NCBI GenBank assembly: GCA_036376245.1
Contig: DASVAS010000002.1
Coordinates: 33,861 to 97,860 of the forward strand
DNA length: 64,000 nt
Source: DATARR01 sp036376245
GTDB lineage: Bacteria; Acidobacteriota; Thermoanaerobaculia; Multivoradales; UBA5704
Direction: 5' to 3'
Shown here: piece after piece, positions 58,178 to 64,000 of the stretch
Layout: each line of letters begins with the position of its first letter
How positions within the stretch are numbered: position 1 is the stretch's first letter
Made by a program: the position numbers and the translations under genes
Notes under the pieces: generated by a model
The model's input: only the letters and a program-made list of their open reading frames with translations
Told to the model about the DNA's origin: nothing
Database searches by the model: none

Positions 58178-59125
58178 ATGGACCCCGACCTCCTCTACGC
58201 CCCCCACGGCGAGCCGGGACGCTTCTTCTCCCCCTGGCAGCCGTTCAACACGAAGCTCAAGGACATCCTCAAGTGGCAGCTCTCGAAGAAGGAGTTCGAC
58301 AAGAGCGCTCCGCTCCAGGTGCCGGTGGTCCGGAACGATGGGGCTTATCTAAAGGATAGAGGGCAGCCGGATTCCATCACCTGGGTGGGACACTCGACGT
58401 TCGCCATCCAGGACGGCGGCGAGGTCGTCCTGACCGATCCCCACTTCGGGCCCCGGGCGCTGGTCCCCCGCAGGCTCACCCCTCCCGGCATTCCGATCGG
58501 GTCCGTGCCGGAGGACGCCTTCGCCGTCCTCTCCCACAACCACTACGACCATATGGACTCGTGGACGGTCCGGCGACTGCCGGACTCCATCCAATGGTTC
58601 GTCCCTTTGGGGCTCGGGGACTGGTTCCGGCGCAAGGGACGAAAACAGGTCGTGGAAATGGATTGGTGGCAGACCGCCAGGCATGGCCGGTGGACCCTCA
58701 CCTGTCTGCCCATCCAGCACTGGTCCAACCGGCTCGGCATGCGCCGCAACTCCACCCTCTGGTGCTCCTGGCTCCTCGAATCCGGCGCGCGGCGGTACTA
58801 CTTCGCCGGCGACTCCGGCTACTTCCATGGATTCAAGGAGCTCGGCCGCCGGCTCTCCCCCATCGACGTCGCCTTCCTCCCCATCGGTGCCTACGAGCCG
58901 CGGTGGTTCATGCGCTCCCAGCACGTCAATCCCGAGGAGGGTTATCAGGCCTTCCTTGATCTTGGCGCACAGGTTATGATCCCCATGCACTGGGGATGCT
59001 TCGATCTCACGGACGAGCCCGCGGATCTCGCCCCCAGAGTCCTCTCCGAGGTCCTGGATCGCGAGGGCGCGGACCGGGAACGCGTCCGCACGATGGCGGT
59101 CGGCGAGCGCTGGTTCCCGGGATGA
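58178..59125 (+). CDS. MBL-fold hydrolase, NAPE-PLD-like
   Basis: A 315-residue (from ATG 58178; ATG 58154 adds eight) zinc hydrolase. SITWVGHSTFAIQDGGEVVL, LSHNHYDHMDSWTVRRL, LPIQHWSNRLGMRRNSTLW, YYFAGDSGYFHGF and MIPMHWGCFDL match the NAPE-hydrolysing phospholipase D family. FNTKLKDILKWQLSKKEF at the N terminus is typical. The bacterial substrate is unknown. A GC hairpin array follows its stop. Confidence 0.88.
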   Translation: MDPDLLYAPHGEPGRFFSPWQPFNTKLKDILKWQLSKKEFDKSAPLQVPVVRNDGAYLKDRGQPDSITWVGHSTFAIQDGGEVVLTDPHFGPRALVPRRLTPPGIPIGSVPEDAFAVLSHNHYDHMDSWTVRRLPDSIQWFVPLGLGDWFRRKGRKQVVEMDWWQTARHGRWTLTCLPIQHWSNRLGMRRNSTLWCSWLLESGARRYYFAGDSGYFHGFKELGRRLSPIDVAFLPIGAYEPRWFMRSQHVNPEEGYQAFLDLGAQVMIPMHWGCFDLTDEPADLAPRVLSEVLDREGADRERVRTMAVGERWFPG

Positions 59126-59126
59126 A

Positions 59127-59338
59127 AGGGGCGGCGTTCCCCTCCTGAGGGGCGCTCCGGCCCTCGCTTCTGCGGCCCGGCCCTCCCGAGGGCGGTCGCA
59201 GCCTCCGCCGGGGGCGGCTCTCCCCTCCAAAGGGGCGGTCCCGCCCTCTCTTCGGCAACCTGCCCCTCCCGAGGGGGCGCTCGGCCCTCTCCGGGGGCGG
59301 CCCACCCCTCCGTGGGGGCCGGGCCGGCCTCTCCCCCT
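59127..59338. repeat. Array of small GC hairpins (CCCTCC/GGAGGG-type units)
   Basis: The 269-nt gap holds alternating units of about 20-28 nt. At least five contain a self-complementary CCCCTCC-N2-3-AGGGG core (examples CCCCTCCTGAGGGG, CCCCTCCAAAGGGG, CCCCTCCCGAGGGG). The intervening units are close to GGCCCTCTCCGGGGGCGG. It begins 2 nt after the hydrolase stop. Confidence 0.82.
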
Positions 59339-59394
59339 GTGATACAGTTTCCCGTCCACCCGATGCCGTACCCGGGTCCGCAGTCGATGGGAGG

Positions 59395-60309
59395 ATGGGC
59401 ACGATGAGATCCTCGGCGCAGCGACTTTCCCAAGAGTCGGGGCGCGCCCTGCCCGCCAGGGGCCGAACCGAGAAAGTCGCTCCGAATCGTCCGGTCCAGC
59501 TCGAGCTGTTCGGCGGCGTCCGCCCCGTCCAGGCTCCGGCTCTTCCGGGTCCCACTCCGTCCGATCCCAACACCCTGCGGTTCCATCTCCTGCGCCAGCT
59601 CAACCGCCTGACGGGCGGCCGGCTCCGCTCCCTGGAGCTGACGGACAACCAGCGCACCATCCTGAGCGTCCGCGCCGGGCGGACCGGCCACCGGGCCCCC
59701 TTCGAGCTGCGCATCCACCATTCCTTCACCCAGGCGCCGGACGAGGTGCTGCGGGCCGTCGCCACCTTCGTCGAGAGCAAGCACGGGAGCGACCGGGCGC
59801 GGGAGGCGCTGGTGCTCATCCGCGAGCACTTCTCCACCCACAAGGTCAGGGCCCGGACGCGCAAGGTGGTCCTCCGTCCCGAGGGGATGGCCTTCGACCT
59901 GCGGGAGGTCTTCGCCGAGCTGAACGAGCGCTACTTCGAGGGGCGCATCGACGCGAGGATCACCTGGGGCAAGGCGGCCACCGGCACCTGCCGGCGCCGG
60001 CGGTCGGCCAGCCTCCAACTCGGCAGCTACTCCTATGAGGACAAGCTCATCCGGGTCCACGGGGTACTGGACGAGCCGTCCGTCCCCCGGTACGTGGTGG
60101 AGGCCGTGGTGCACCACGAGATGCTCCACGCCGACATGCCGCCGGAGGTCCGCAACGGCAAGCGCCAGTACCACACGCCGGAGTTCCGCCGCCGGGAGCG
60201 CCTGTACCGGAACCTCTGGCGGGCCGAGCGCTGGATCGGCGAGAACCTGCCCGGGCTCCTGCGCGCCCGGCAGGCGGCCACGGCGGCCAAGCGGAGCCGG
60301 AAGAAATAG
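59395..60309 (+). CDS. SprT-like zinc metalloprotease-domain protein
   Basis: A 304-residue basic protein. The C-terminal SprT-like domain has FAELNERYFEGRIDARITWG, LIRVHGVLDEPSVPRYVVEA and the zinc motif VVHHEMLHADMPPE. SprT-like domains occur in SPRTN-type DNA-protein crosslink proteases, but bacterial roles are unproven. The N-terminal 150 residues are of unknown type. ATG 59404 is a close alternative start. Confidence 0.8.
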   Translation: MGTMRSSAQRLSQESGRALPARGRTEKVAPNRPVQLELFGGVRPVQAPALPGPTPSDPNTLRFHLLRQLNRLTGGRLRSLELTDNQRTILSVRAGRTGHRAPFELRIHHSFTQAPDEVLRAVATFVESKHGSDRAREALVLIREHFSTHKVRARTRKVVLRPEGMAFDLREVFAELNERYFEGRIDARITWGKAATGTCRRRRSASLQLGSYSYEDKLIRVHGVLDEPSVPRYVVEAVVHHEMLHADMPPEVRNGKRQYHTPEFRRRERLYRNLWRAERWIGENLPGLLRARQAATAAKRSRKK

Positions 60310-60399
60310 CGGGTTGCCCCCAAGCCTTTCTTCTGCAACAATTCCGCAGCGCCCTTAAGTAAAAAGCCGATTGACCCTGTAGTCGAGTTGTAAGCCGAC

Positions 60400-60972
60400 G
60401 TGCCGATCCTGAAGCGCGAAGTCGATCTTCACCCCCGACATCTGTTCGAGCTGTCCCCGGTCGCGCATCCCTGGTGGGTGGCCTACGCGCGGAGCCGCCA
60501 GGAGAAGGCCCTGGCCCGCCACCTCCTCGGGCACGAAGTGGGTTTCTACCTCCCCCAGGCCGAGAAACAGGTGCGCCGGGCGGGGCGGACGTTCGTCTCC
60601 AGCCTCCCCCTGTTCCCCGGCTACCTCTTCTTCCGGGGGGCTCCGGAAGCCCGCCGGGAGGCGCTGCGCAGCAACCTCATCGTCGAGGTGCTGCCGGTGC
60701 TGGACCAGGAGCGGCTCCAGGGGGAGCTCGAGAGCCTCTGGCGGCTGCAGCTGTCCGGCGCGCCCCTGGTTCCCCACCCCTATATAGAGGTCGGGGACGA
60801 GGTGGAGATCGTGGACGGCCCCTTCCGGGGGTGGACGGGCAAGGTGCTGCGGGAGAAGGGACGGCTGCGGTTGATCGTCTCGGTCACCTTCCTCCGGCAG
60901 TCGGTGGCGGCGGAGCTGGACCGCGAGGCGCTGGCGCCGTTGCGGCCGCGTCCGGTCAGGGAAAGTGCCTGA
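60400..60972 (+). CDS. Specialised NusG paralog (RfaH/UpxY/LoaP-like)
   Basis: A 190-residue transcription elongation factor paralog. The NGN domain begins HPWWVAYARSRQEKALARHL and includes SSLPLFPGYLFFRG; the KOW domain is IEVGDEVEIVDGPFRGWTGK. It is not general NusG, because no secE or rplK/A is adjacent and a glycosyltransferase and asparagine synthetase follow. That context is typical of UpxY/RfaH/LoaP proteins that antiterminate polysaccharide operons. GTG start inferred from the frame. Confidence 0.85.
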   Translation: MPILKREVDLHPRHLFELSPVAHPWWVAYARSRQEKALARHLLGHEVGFYLPQAEKQVRRAGRTFVSSLPLFPGYLFFRGAPEARREALRSNLIVEVLPVLDQERLQGELESLWRLQLSGAPLVPHPYIEVGDEVEIVDGPFRGWTGKVLREKGRLRLIVSVTFLRQSVAAELDREALAPLRPRPVRESA

Positions 60973-60974
60973 TG

Positions 60975-61071
60975 AAAGGACCTAAAGGACATAAGGGACC
61001 TAAGGGACTTAAAGGACAGCAGCGTTGTCGTCCTTTTTGTCCTTTAGGTCCTTTATGTCCTTTAGGTCCTT
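60975..61071. repeat. 9-nt-unit hairpin repeat after the NusG paralog
   Basis: Left arm 60975-61018 and right arm 61030-61071 pair over about 43 nt with several G-U pairs. Units are close to AAGGACCTA, as in the 12394-12503 element, and the outer 20 nt of the two right arms are the same (CTTTATGTCCTTTAGGTCCT). It starts 2 nt after the stop codon. Confidence 0.88.
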
Positions 61072-61097
61072 GGTTTCCAGGCTAGGTGTTCTGCCAC

Positions 61098-61154
61098 GCG
61101 GCCTCCTGGCCGCCCCCCCTCGGTGTCGTCGCCGATGTACACCGAAGGGGGCGG
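61098..61154 (+). promoter_or_regulatory. Adjacent double hairpin in the leader of the glycosyltransferase gene
   Basis: GCGGCC-TCCT-GGCCGC (61098-61113) overlaps by four bases a longer hairpin of CCGCCCCCCCTCGGTGT (61110-61126) and TACACCGAAGGGGGCGG (61138-61154). They cannot both form fully, so they could be alternative structures. They lie between the NusG paralog and the glycosyltransferase start. Confidence 0.55.
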
Positions 61155-61185
61155 AGCCTGCCCGGCGGTTATTCTTCCTCCTCTG

Positions 61186-62238
61186 ATGGAACGCCATGAA
61201 CGACCACCCCGCGACCTCGTGTTCGTCTCGGCCGGCCTCGGCCTCGACGGCGGCGGCCGGGCGGCGGCCGGACGGCTGCTGGCCGGGGCCTGCGAGGCCT
61301 TCGCGCGGGAGCGGGGGATCGGCTTCCGTCTCCTCACCCTGGAGAACGGCGACCAGCGGGCGCTTGCGATGGCCGTCTGGAAGAGCCAGTTGGCGGACCG
61401 CCGGTCGGCCTACGTCTTCGACCTGTTGGGTCCGGCCCGGGTGCAGGCGTACCTCCCCGGTCCGTTCCGGTCCCCCTATCTCATCCCGATGTACGGGATC
61501 GAGGTCTGGCGCCCCCTGGAATGGGACCGCCGCCGCGCACTCGCTCAAGCGACCATGACTTTCGCCATCTCCGCCTACACGCTGGAGCGCGCCCGCCCCT
61601 TCCTGCCGCCCTTGCGGGAGAGCTCCGTCCTCCCCCTGGCCCTGGAGGAGCGCAAGCCCGAGGGGGCGGTGGACGCTCCTCTGATCTCCCGGCTCGGGCG
61701 CGGCTTCCTCCTGATCGTGGGGCGCATGGACCCCACCGAGCGGTACAAGGGGCACGACCAGCTCCTGGAAGCCCTGACGGCGCTCCCCGAGGCCCGGCTG
61801 GTGGTGGCGGGGGACGGCGGCGACCGGCCGCGCCTGGAGGACAAGGCGGCGAGCCTGGGGATCGGAGACCGGGTGGTCTTCACCGGCTTCCTGAGCGAGG
61901 CGACGCTGGCGGAGCTGTACCGCCGCTGCGCCGCTTTCGCGATGCCCAGCCTGGGGGAGGGTTTCGGGCTGGTCTACCTGGAGGCGATGCGGGCGGGCAA
62001 GCCCGTGCTGGCGGCCCGGGGGAGCGCCGCCGAGGAGATCGTTGTCGAGGGTCAGACGGGTCTCCTGGCCGATCCGGAGGACCGTCCGGCGCTGCGGGCC
62101 GCCCTGGCCCGCCTGCTCGGCGAGCCCGGCACGGCCCGGCGGATGGGCGAGGCCGGCTACGAGCGGTGGCGGAAGGAGTTCGGGATCGAGCGGTTCCGGG
62201 AACGGGTGGCGGGGATGCTGGAAAGGCTGGTCCGCTGA
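61186..62238 (+). CDS. Glycosyltransferase family 4
   Basis: A 350-residue GT-B glycosyltransferase. The C-terminal donor domain has GFLLIVGRMDPTERYKGHDQ, VVAGDGGDRPRLEDKA, FTGFLSEATLAELYRRCAAF and the E-x7-E site MPSLGEGFGLVYLEAM. The N-terminal half has VSAGLGLDGGGRAAAGRLLA. ATG 61186 is preferred over ATG 61123, which lies inside the hairpin leader. The stop overlaps the asnB ATG by 1 nt (TGATG). Likely polysaccharide synthesis. Confidence 0.88.
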   Translation: MERHERPPRDLVFVSAGLGLDGGGRAAAGRLLAGACEAFARERGIGFRLLTLENGDQRALAMAVWKSQLADRRSAYVFDLLGPARVQAYLPGPFRSPYLIPMYGIEVWRPLEWDRRRALAQATMTFAISAYTLERARPFLPPLRESSVLPLALEERKPEGAVDAPLISRLGRGFLLIVGRMDPTERYKGHDQLLEALTALPEARLVVAGDGGDRPRLEDKAASLGIGDRVVFTGFLSEATLAELYRRCAAFAMPSLGEGFGLVYLEAMRAGKPVLAARGSAAEEIVVEGQTGLLADPEDRPALRAALARLLGEPGTARRMGEAGYERWRKEFGIERFRERVAGMLERLVR

Positions 62239-63962
62239 TGTGCGGCATCAACGGCATCCTCCGCCTCTCGGACGCGGCGCCGCCCATCGACCGCGACGAG
62301 CTCCTGCGCACCCGCGAGGCCATGACCGCCCGGGGTCCGGACGGCTGCGGCGCCTGGTTCTCGGACGACGGCCGGGCGGCCCTCGCCAGCCGGCGGCTCG
62401 CCATCCTCGATCTCTCGGAGGCCGGCGCCCAGCCCATGAGGTCGGAGGACGGCCGCTTCGTGATCGTCCTCAACGGCGAGATCTACAACTTCGCGGAGCT
62501 GGGCCGGACCCTGGACGTGCCCCTCCGCTCCCGGAGCGACACGGAGGTGGTGCTGGCCCTTTACGCCCGGGAAGGTCCCGCCATGCTCTCCCGGCTGCGG
62601 GGGATGTTCGGCCTGGCGATCTGGGACGACCTCGAAAAGACGCTCCTCCTCGCCCGCGATCCGCTGGGGATCAAGCCGCTCTACCTCTCGACTGAGGGGG
62701 GCGTCCTCCGCTTCGCCTCGCAGGTGAAGGCGCTGGAGGCGGGCGGGGCGATCTCGCGCGAGGTCGACCCCGCCGGTCTCGCGGGCTTCCTGCTCTGGGG
62801 CTCGGTGCCGGAGCCGTTCACGATCCGCAAGGCGGTGCAGGCCCTGCCGGCCGGGCAGTACGTAGTCGTTGAAATCGGACGGATCCGACCGATCCGACCG
62901 ATCCGACCGATCGGTCCGATCACCCCTCTGGAGCCTGTGGCCGCCGTGGAGGACTCGGTGGTGGCCCACCTGGTCTCCGACGTGCCGGTGGCGGTGTTCC
63001 TCTCGGCCGGGCTGGATTCGGGGCTGATCGCGGCCCTGGCCCGCCGGCATCTCCCGGAGCCGCCGGTCACGTTCACGCTCCGCTTCGAGGGGCTGGAGGG
63101 GACGTTCCTGGACGAAGCGCCCGTGGCCGCCGAGGTGGCACGGATGCTGGGGACCCGGCACGTGGAGCGCCGGCTGGGGCGGGCCGACATCGCCGGCCTC
63201 TGGGACGGCGCCATGGCGGCCATGGACCAGCCGAGCATCGACGGGTTCAACACCTGGGCGGTGAGCCGGGCGGCCCACGAGGCGGGTCTCAAGGTGGTGC
63301 TGTCGGGGCTGGGCGGCGACGAGGTCTTCGGCAGCTATCCTTCCTTTAAAGATGTGCCGCGCCTGGCCCGGACGGTGGGGCGGGCCTCCAGGATCCCCGG
63401 ACTCGGAGCGGTCTGGCCGGGGCTGGCGCGGCTGGCGCCGGGACGGCCCAAGCTGCCGGGGCTGCTGAAGTACGGGCGGACGCTTCAGGGGGCGTACTTC
63501 CTGCGCCGGGGGCTGTTCCTGCCGGAGGAGCTGCCGGGACTGATCGGCCGCGACCTGGCCGAGGAGGGGCTGCGGGCCCACGACGTGGCGGCGGGCAACG
63601 GGCACGTCCGGGACGGCTGGACCGCCGTCCACGAAATGGAGACGACCCGCTACATGCGGAACCAGCTCCTGCGGGATTCGGACTGGGCCTCCATGGCGTG
63701 GTCGGTGGAGCTGCGGACGCCGCTGGTGGACGCCTGGCTGCGCGAGCGGCTGGCCCGCAACGGCTTCGAGCCGGCGCGGAGCCAGGGCAAGGCGGCGCTG
63801 GTGAAGCAGGCCGCGCCGGAGCTGCCGGAAGTGGTGTGGAGGCGGCGGAAGTCGGGGTTCTACATCCCGGTGGCGGAGTGGATGCGGCCGGAGTTGGCGG
63901 CGCGGAGTCGGGGGGAAAGGTCGCGGGCCCTGGCGGTGCGGGTGCTGGAGGCCTGGCGGTGA
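62238..63962 (+). CDS. asnB: Asparagine synthetase, glutamine-hydrolysing, with a repeat-derived linker
   Basis: A 574-residue class II amidotransferase. Cys2 is exposed in MCGINGILRLSD; RGPDGCGAWF, RLAILDLSEAG, FVIVLNGEIYNF and RDPLGIKPLY complete the Ntn glutaminase. The synthetase part has FLSAGLDSGLIAAL (usual SGGLDS) and SGLGGDEVFGSY. Residues about 215-227, in the interdomain linker, are RIRPIRPIRPIG, coded by a 9-bp tandem repeat. Exopolysaccharide clusters often contain such AsnB relatives. Confidence 0.92.
   Translation: MCGINGILRLSDAAPPIDRDELLRTREAMTARGPDGCGAWFSDDGRAALASRRLAILDLSEAGAQPMRSEDGRFVIVLNGEIYNFAELGRTLDVPLRSRSDTEVVLALYAREGPAMLSRLRGMFGLAIWDDLEKTLLLARDPLGIKPLYLSTEGGVLRFASQVKALEAGGAISREVDPAGLAGFLLWGSVPEPFTIRKAVQALPAGQYVVVEIGRIRPIRPIRPIGPITPLEPVAAVEDSVVAHLVSDVPVAVFLSAGLDSGLIAALARRHLPEPPVTFTLRFEGLEGTFLDEAPVAAEVARMLGTRHVERRLGRADIAGLWDGAMAAMDQPSIDGFNTWAVSRAAHEAGLKVVLSGLGGDEVFGSYPSFKDVPRLARTVGRASRIPGLGAVWPGLARLAPGRPKLPGLLKYGRTLQGAYFLRRGLFLPEELPGLIGRDLAEEGLRAHDVAAGNGHVRDGWTAVHEMETTRYMRNQLLRDSDWASMAWSVELRTPLVDAWLRERLARNGFEPARSQGKAALVKQAAPELPEVVWRRRKSGFYIPVAEWMRPELAARSRGERSRALAVRVLEAWR
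62882..62917 (+). repeat. 9-bp tandem repeat inside asnB
   Basis: Three exact GATCCGACC units and one variant GATCGGTCC lie in frame; flanking ATCGGAC (62874-62880) and GTCCGAT (62914-62920) make the whole block an imperfect dyad. Confidence 0.9.
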
Positions 63963-64000
63963 GCGTCCCACCCCCTGGGACCGCCGGCGTCCCCGCCGGC

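Noticed and set aside
61123..61186. ATG 61123 as start of the glycosyltransferase
   Set aside because: The added residues come from the hairpin leader and have no family homology.

Overview
The window comes from a GC-rich, diderm, non-photosynthetic bacterium. LpxH, a complete Mla-type lipid transport set (MlaE/F/D) and a lipoprotein-type signal point to an outer membrane. A GWxTD-domain lipoprotein, MglA-like GTPase, PilT motor, very large sigma-54 activator and CIRCE/HrcA heat-shock operon together fit Acidobacteriota (Thermoanaerobaculia-like) better than Proteobacteria. That placement is inference from gene content. I see no rRNA, tRNA, insertion sequence, prophage or CRISPR array. The window opens inside pyruvate kinase and closes just after an asparagine synthetase.

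Layout. 1-3.6 kb (+): pyruvate kinase (partial), rhomboid protease and an unusual metallophosphoesterase, coupled by TTGA overlaps. 3.6-18.2 kb (-): a long minus-strand block read from hrcA downward: hrcA-grpE-dnaK-dnaJ-prmA-rsmE under a consensus promoter plus perfect CIRCE, then ilvE, pilT, recX-alaS, a lytic transglycosylase, pgsA and an Rpn-type nuclease. 18.3-26.1 kb (+): a DUF2520 protein, a DUF433/PIN-like toxin-antitoxin pair, an MglA-like GTPase with a long tail, then nrdR-hsp20-lon-thiL. 26.1-34.8 kb (-): a double-HTH AT-hook protein, a TPR/sigma-54 activator, aroA, a PhnP-like hydrolase, lpxH, mrp and plsC. 34.9-42.7 kb (+): mlaE-mlaF-mlaD, a UDP-glucuronate module (4-epimerase, UDP-glucose dehydrogenase, UDP-xylose synthase), two small proteins and a VTT membrane protein. 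43-46.5 kb (-): ClpX-like AAA ATPase, FabH-like synthase, GWxTD lipoprotein and folE. 46.6-51 kb: a small conserved protein and a CBS protein (+), then HBD, ferritin-like, cyclase and aminotransferase genes (-). 51.1-57.9 kb: M61 peptidase (+), an MbtH/type II thioesterase/phosphopantetheinyl transferase cassette with no NRPS or PKS beside it (-), a PLP decarboxylase (-), DUF1499 and SRPBCC (+), and an NYN nuclease (-). 58.2-64 kb (+): NAPE-PLD-like hydrolase, SprT-like protease, a specialised NusG paralog, a GT4 glycosyltransferase and an asparagine synthetase.

The most unusual feature is the intergenic DNA. At least five families of tandem and inverted repeats occupy gene ends. One builds long hairpins from 9-nt units and sits 2-9 nt from a stop codon at four separate loci. 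Two are dense arrays of GC-rich mini-hairpins, one is a 20-nt AGCTT-centred array, and one is a 65-nt-arm palindrome. Other points of interest are the NusG paralog followed by a double-hairpin leader before a glycosyltransferase, the AT-hook/duplicated-HTH protein, and a toxin gene with no ordinary start codon.
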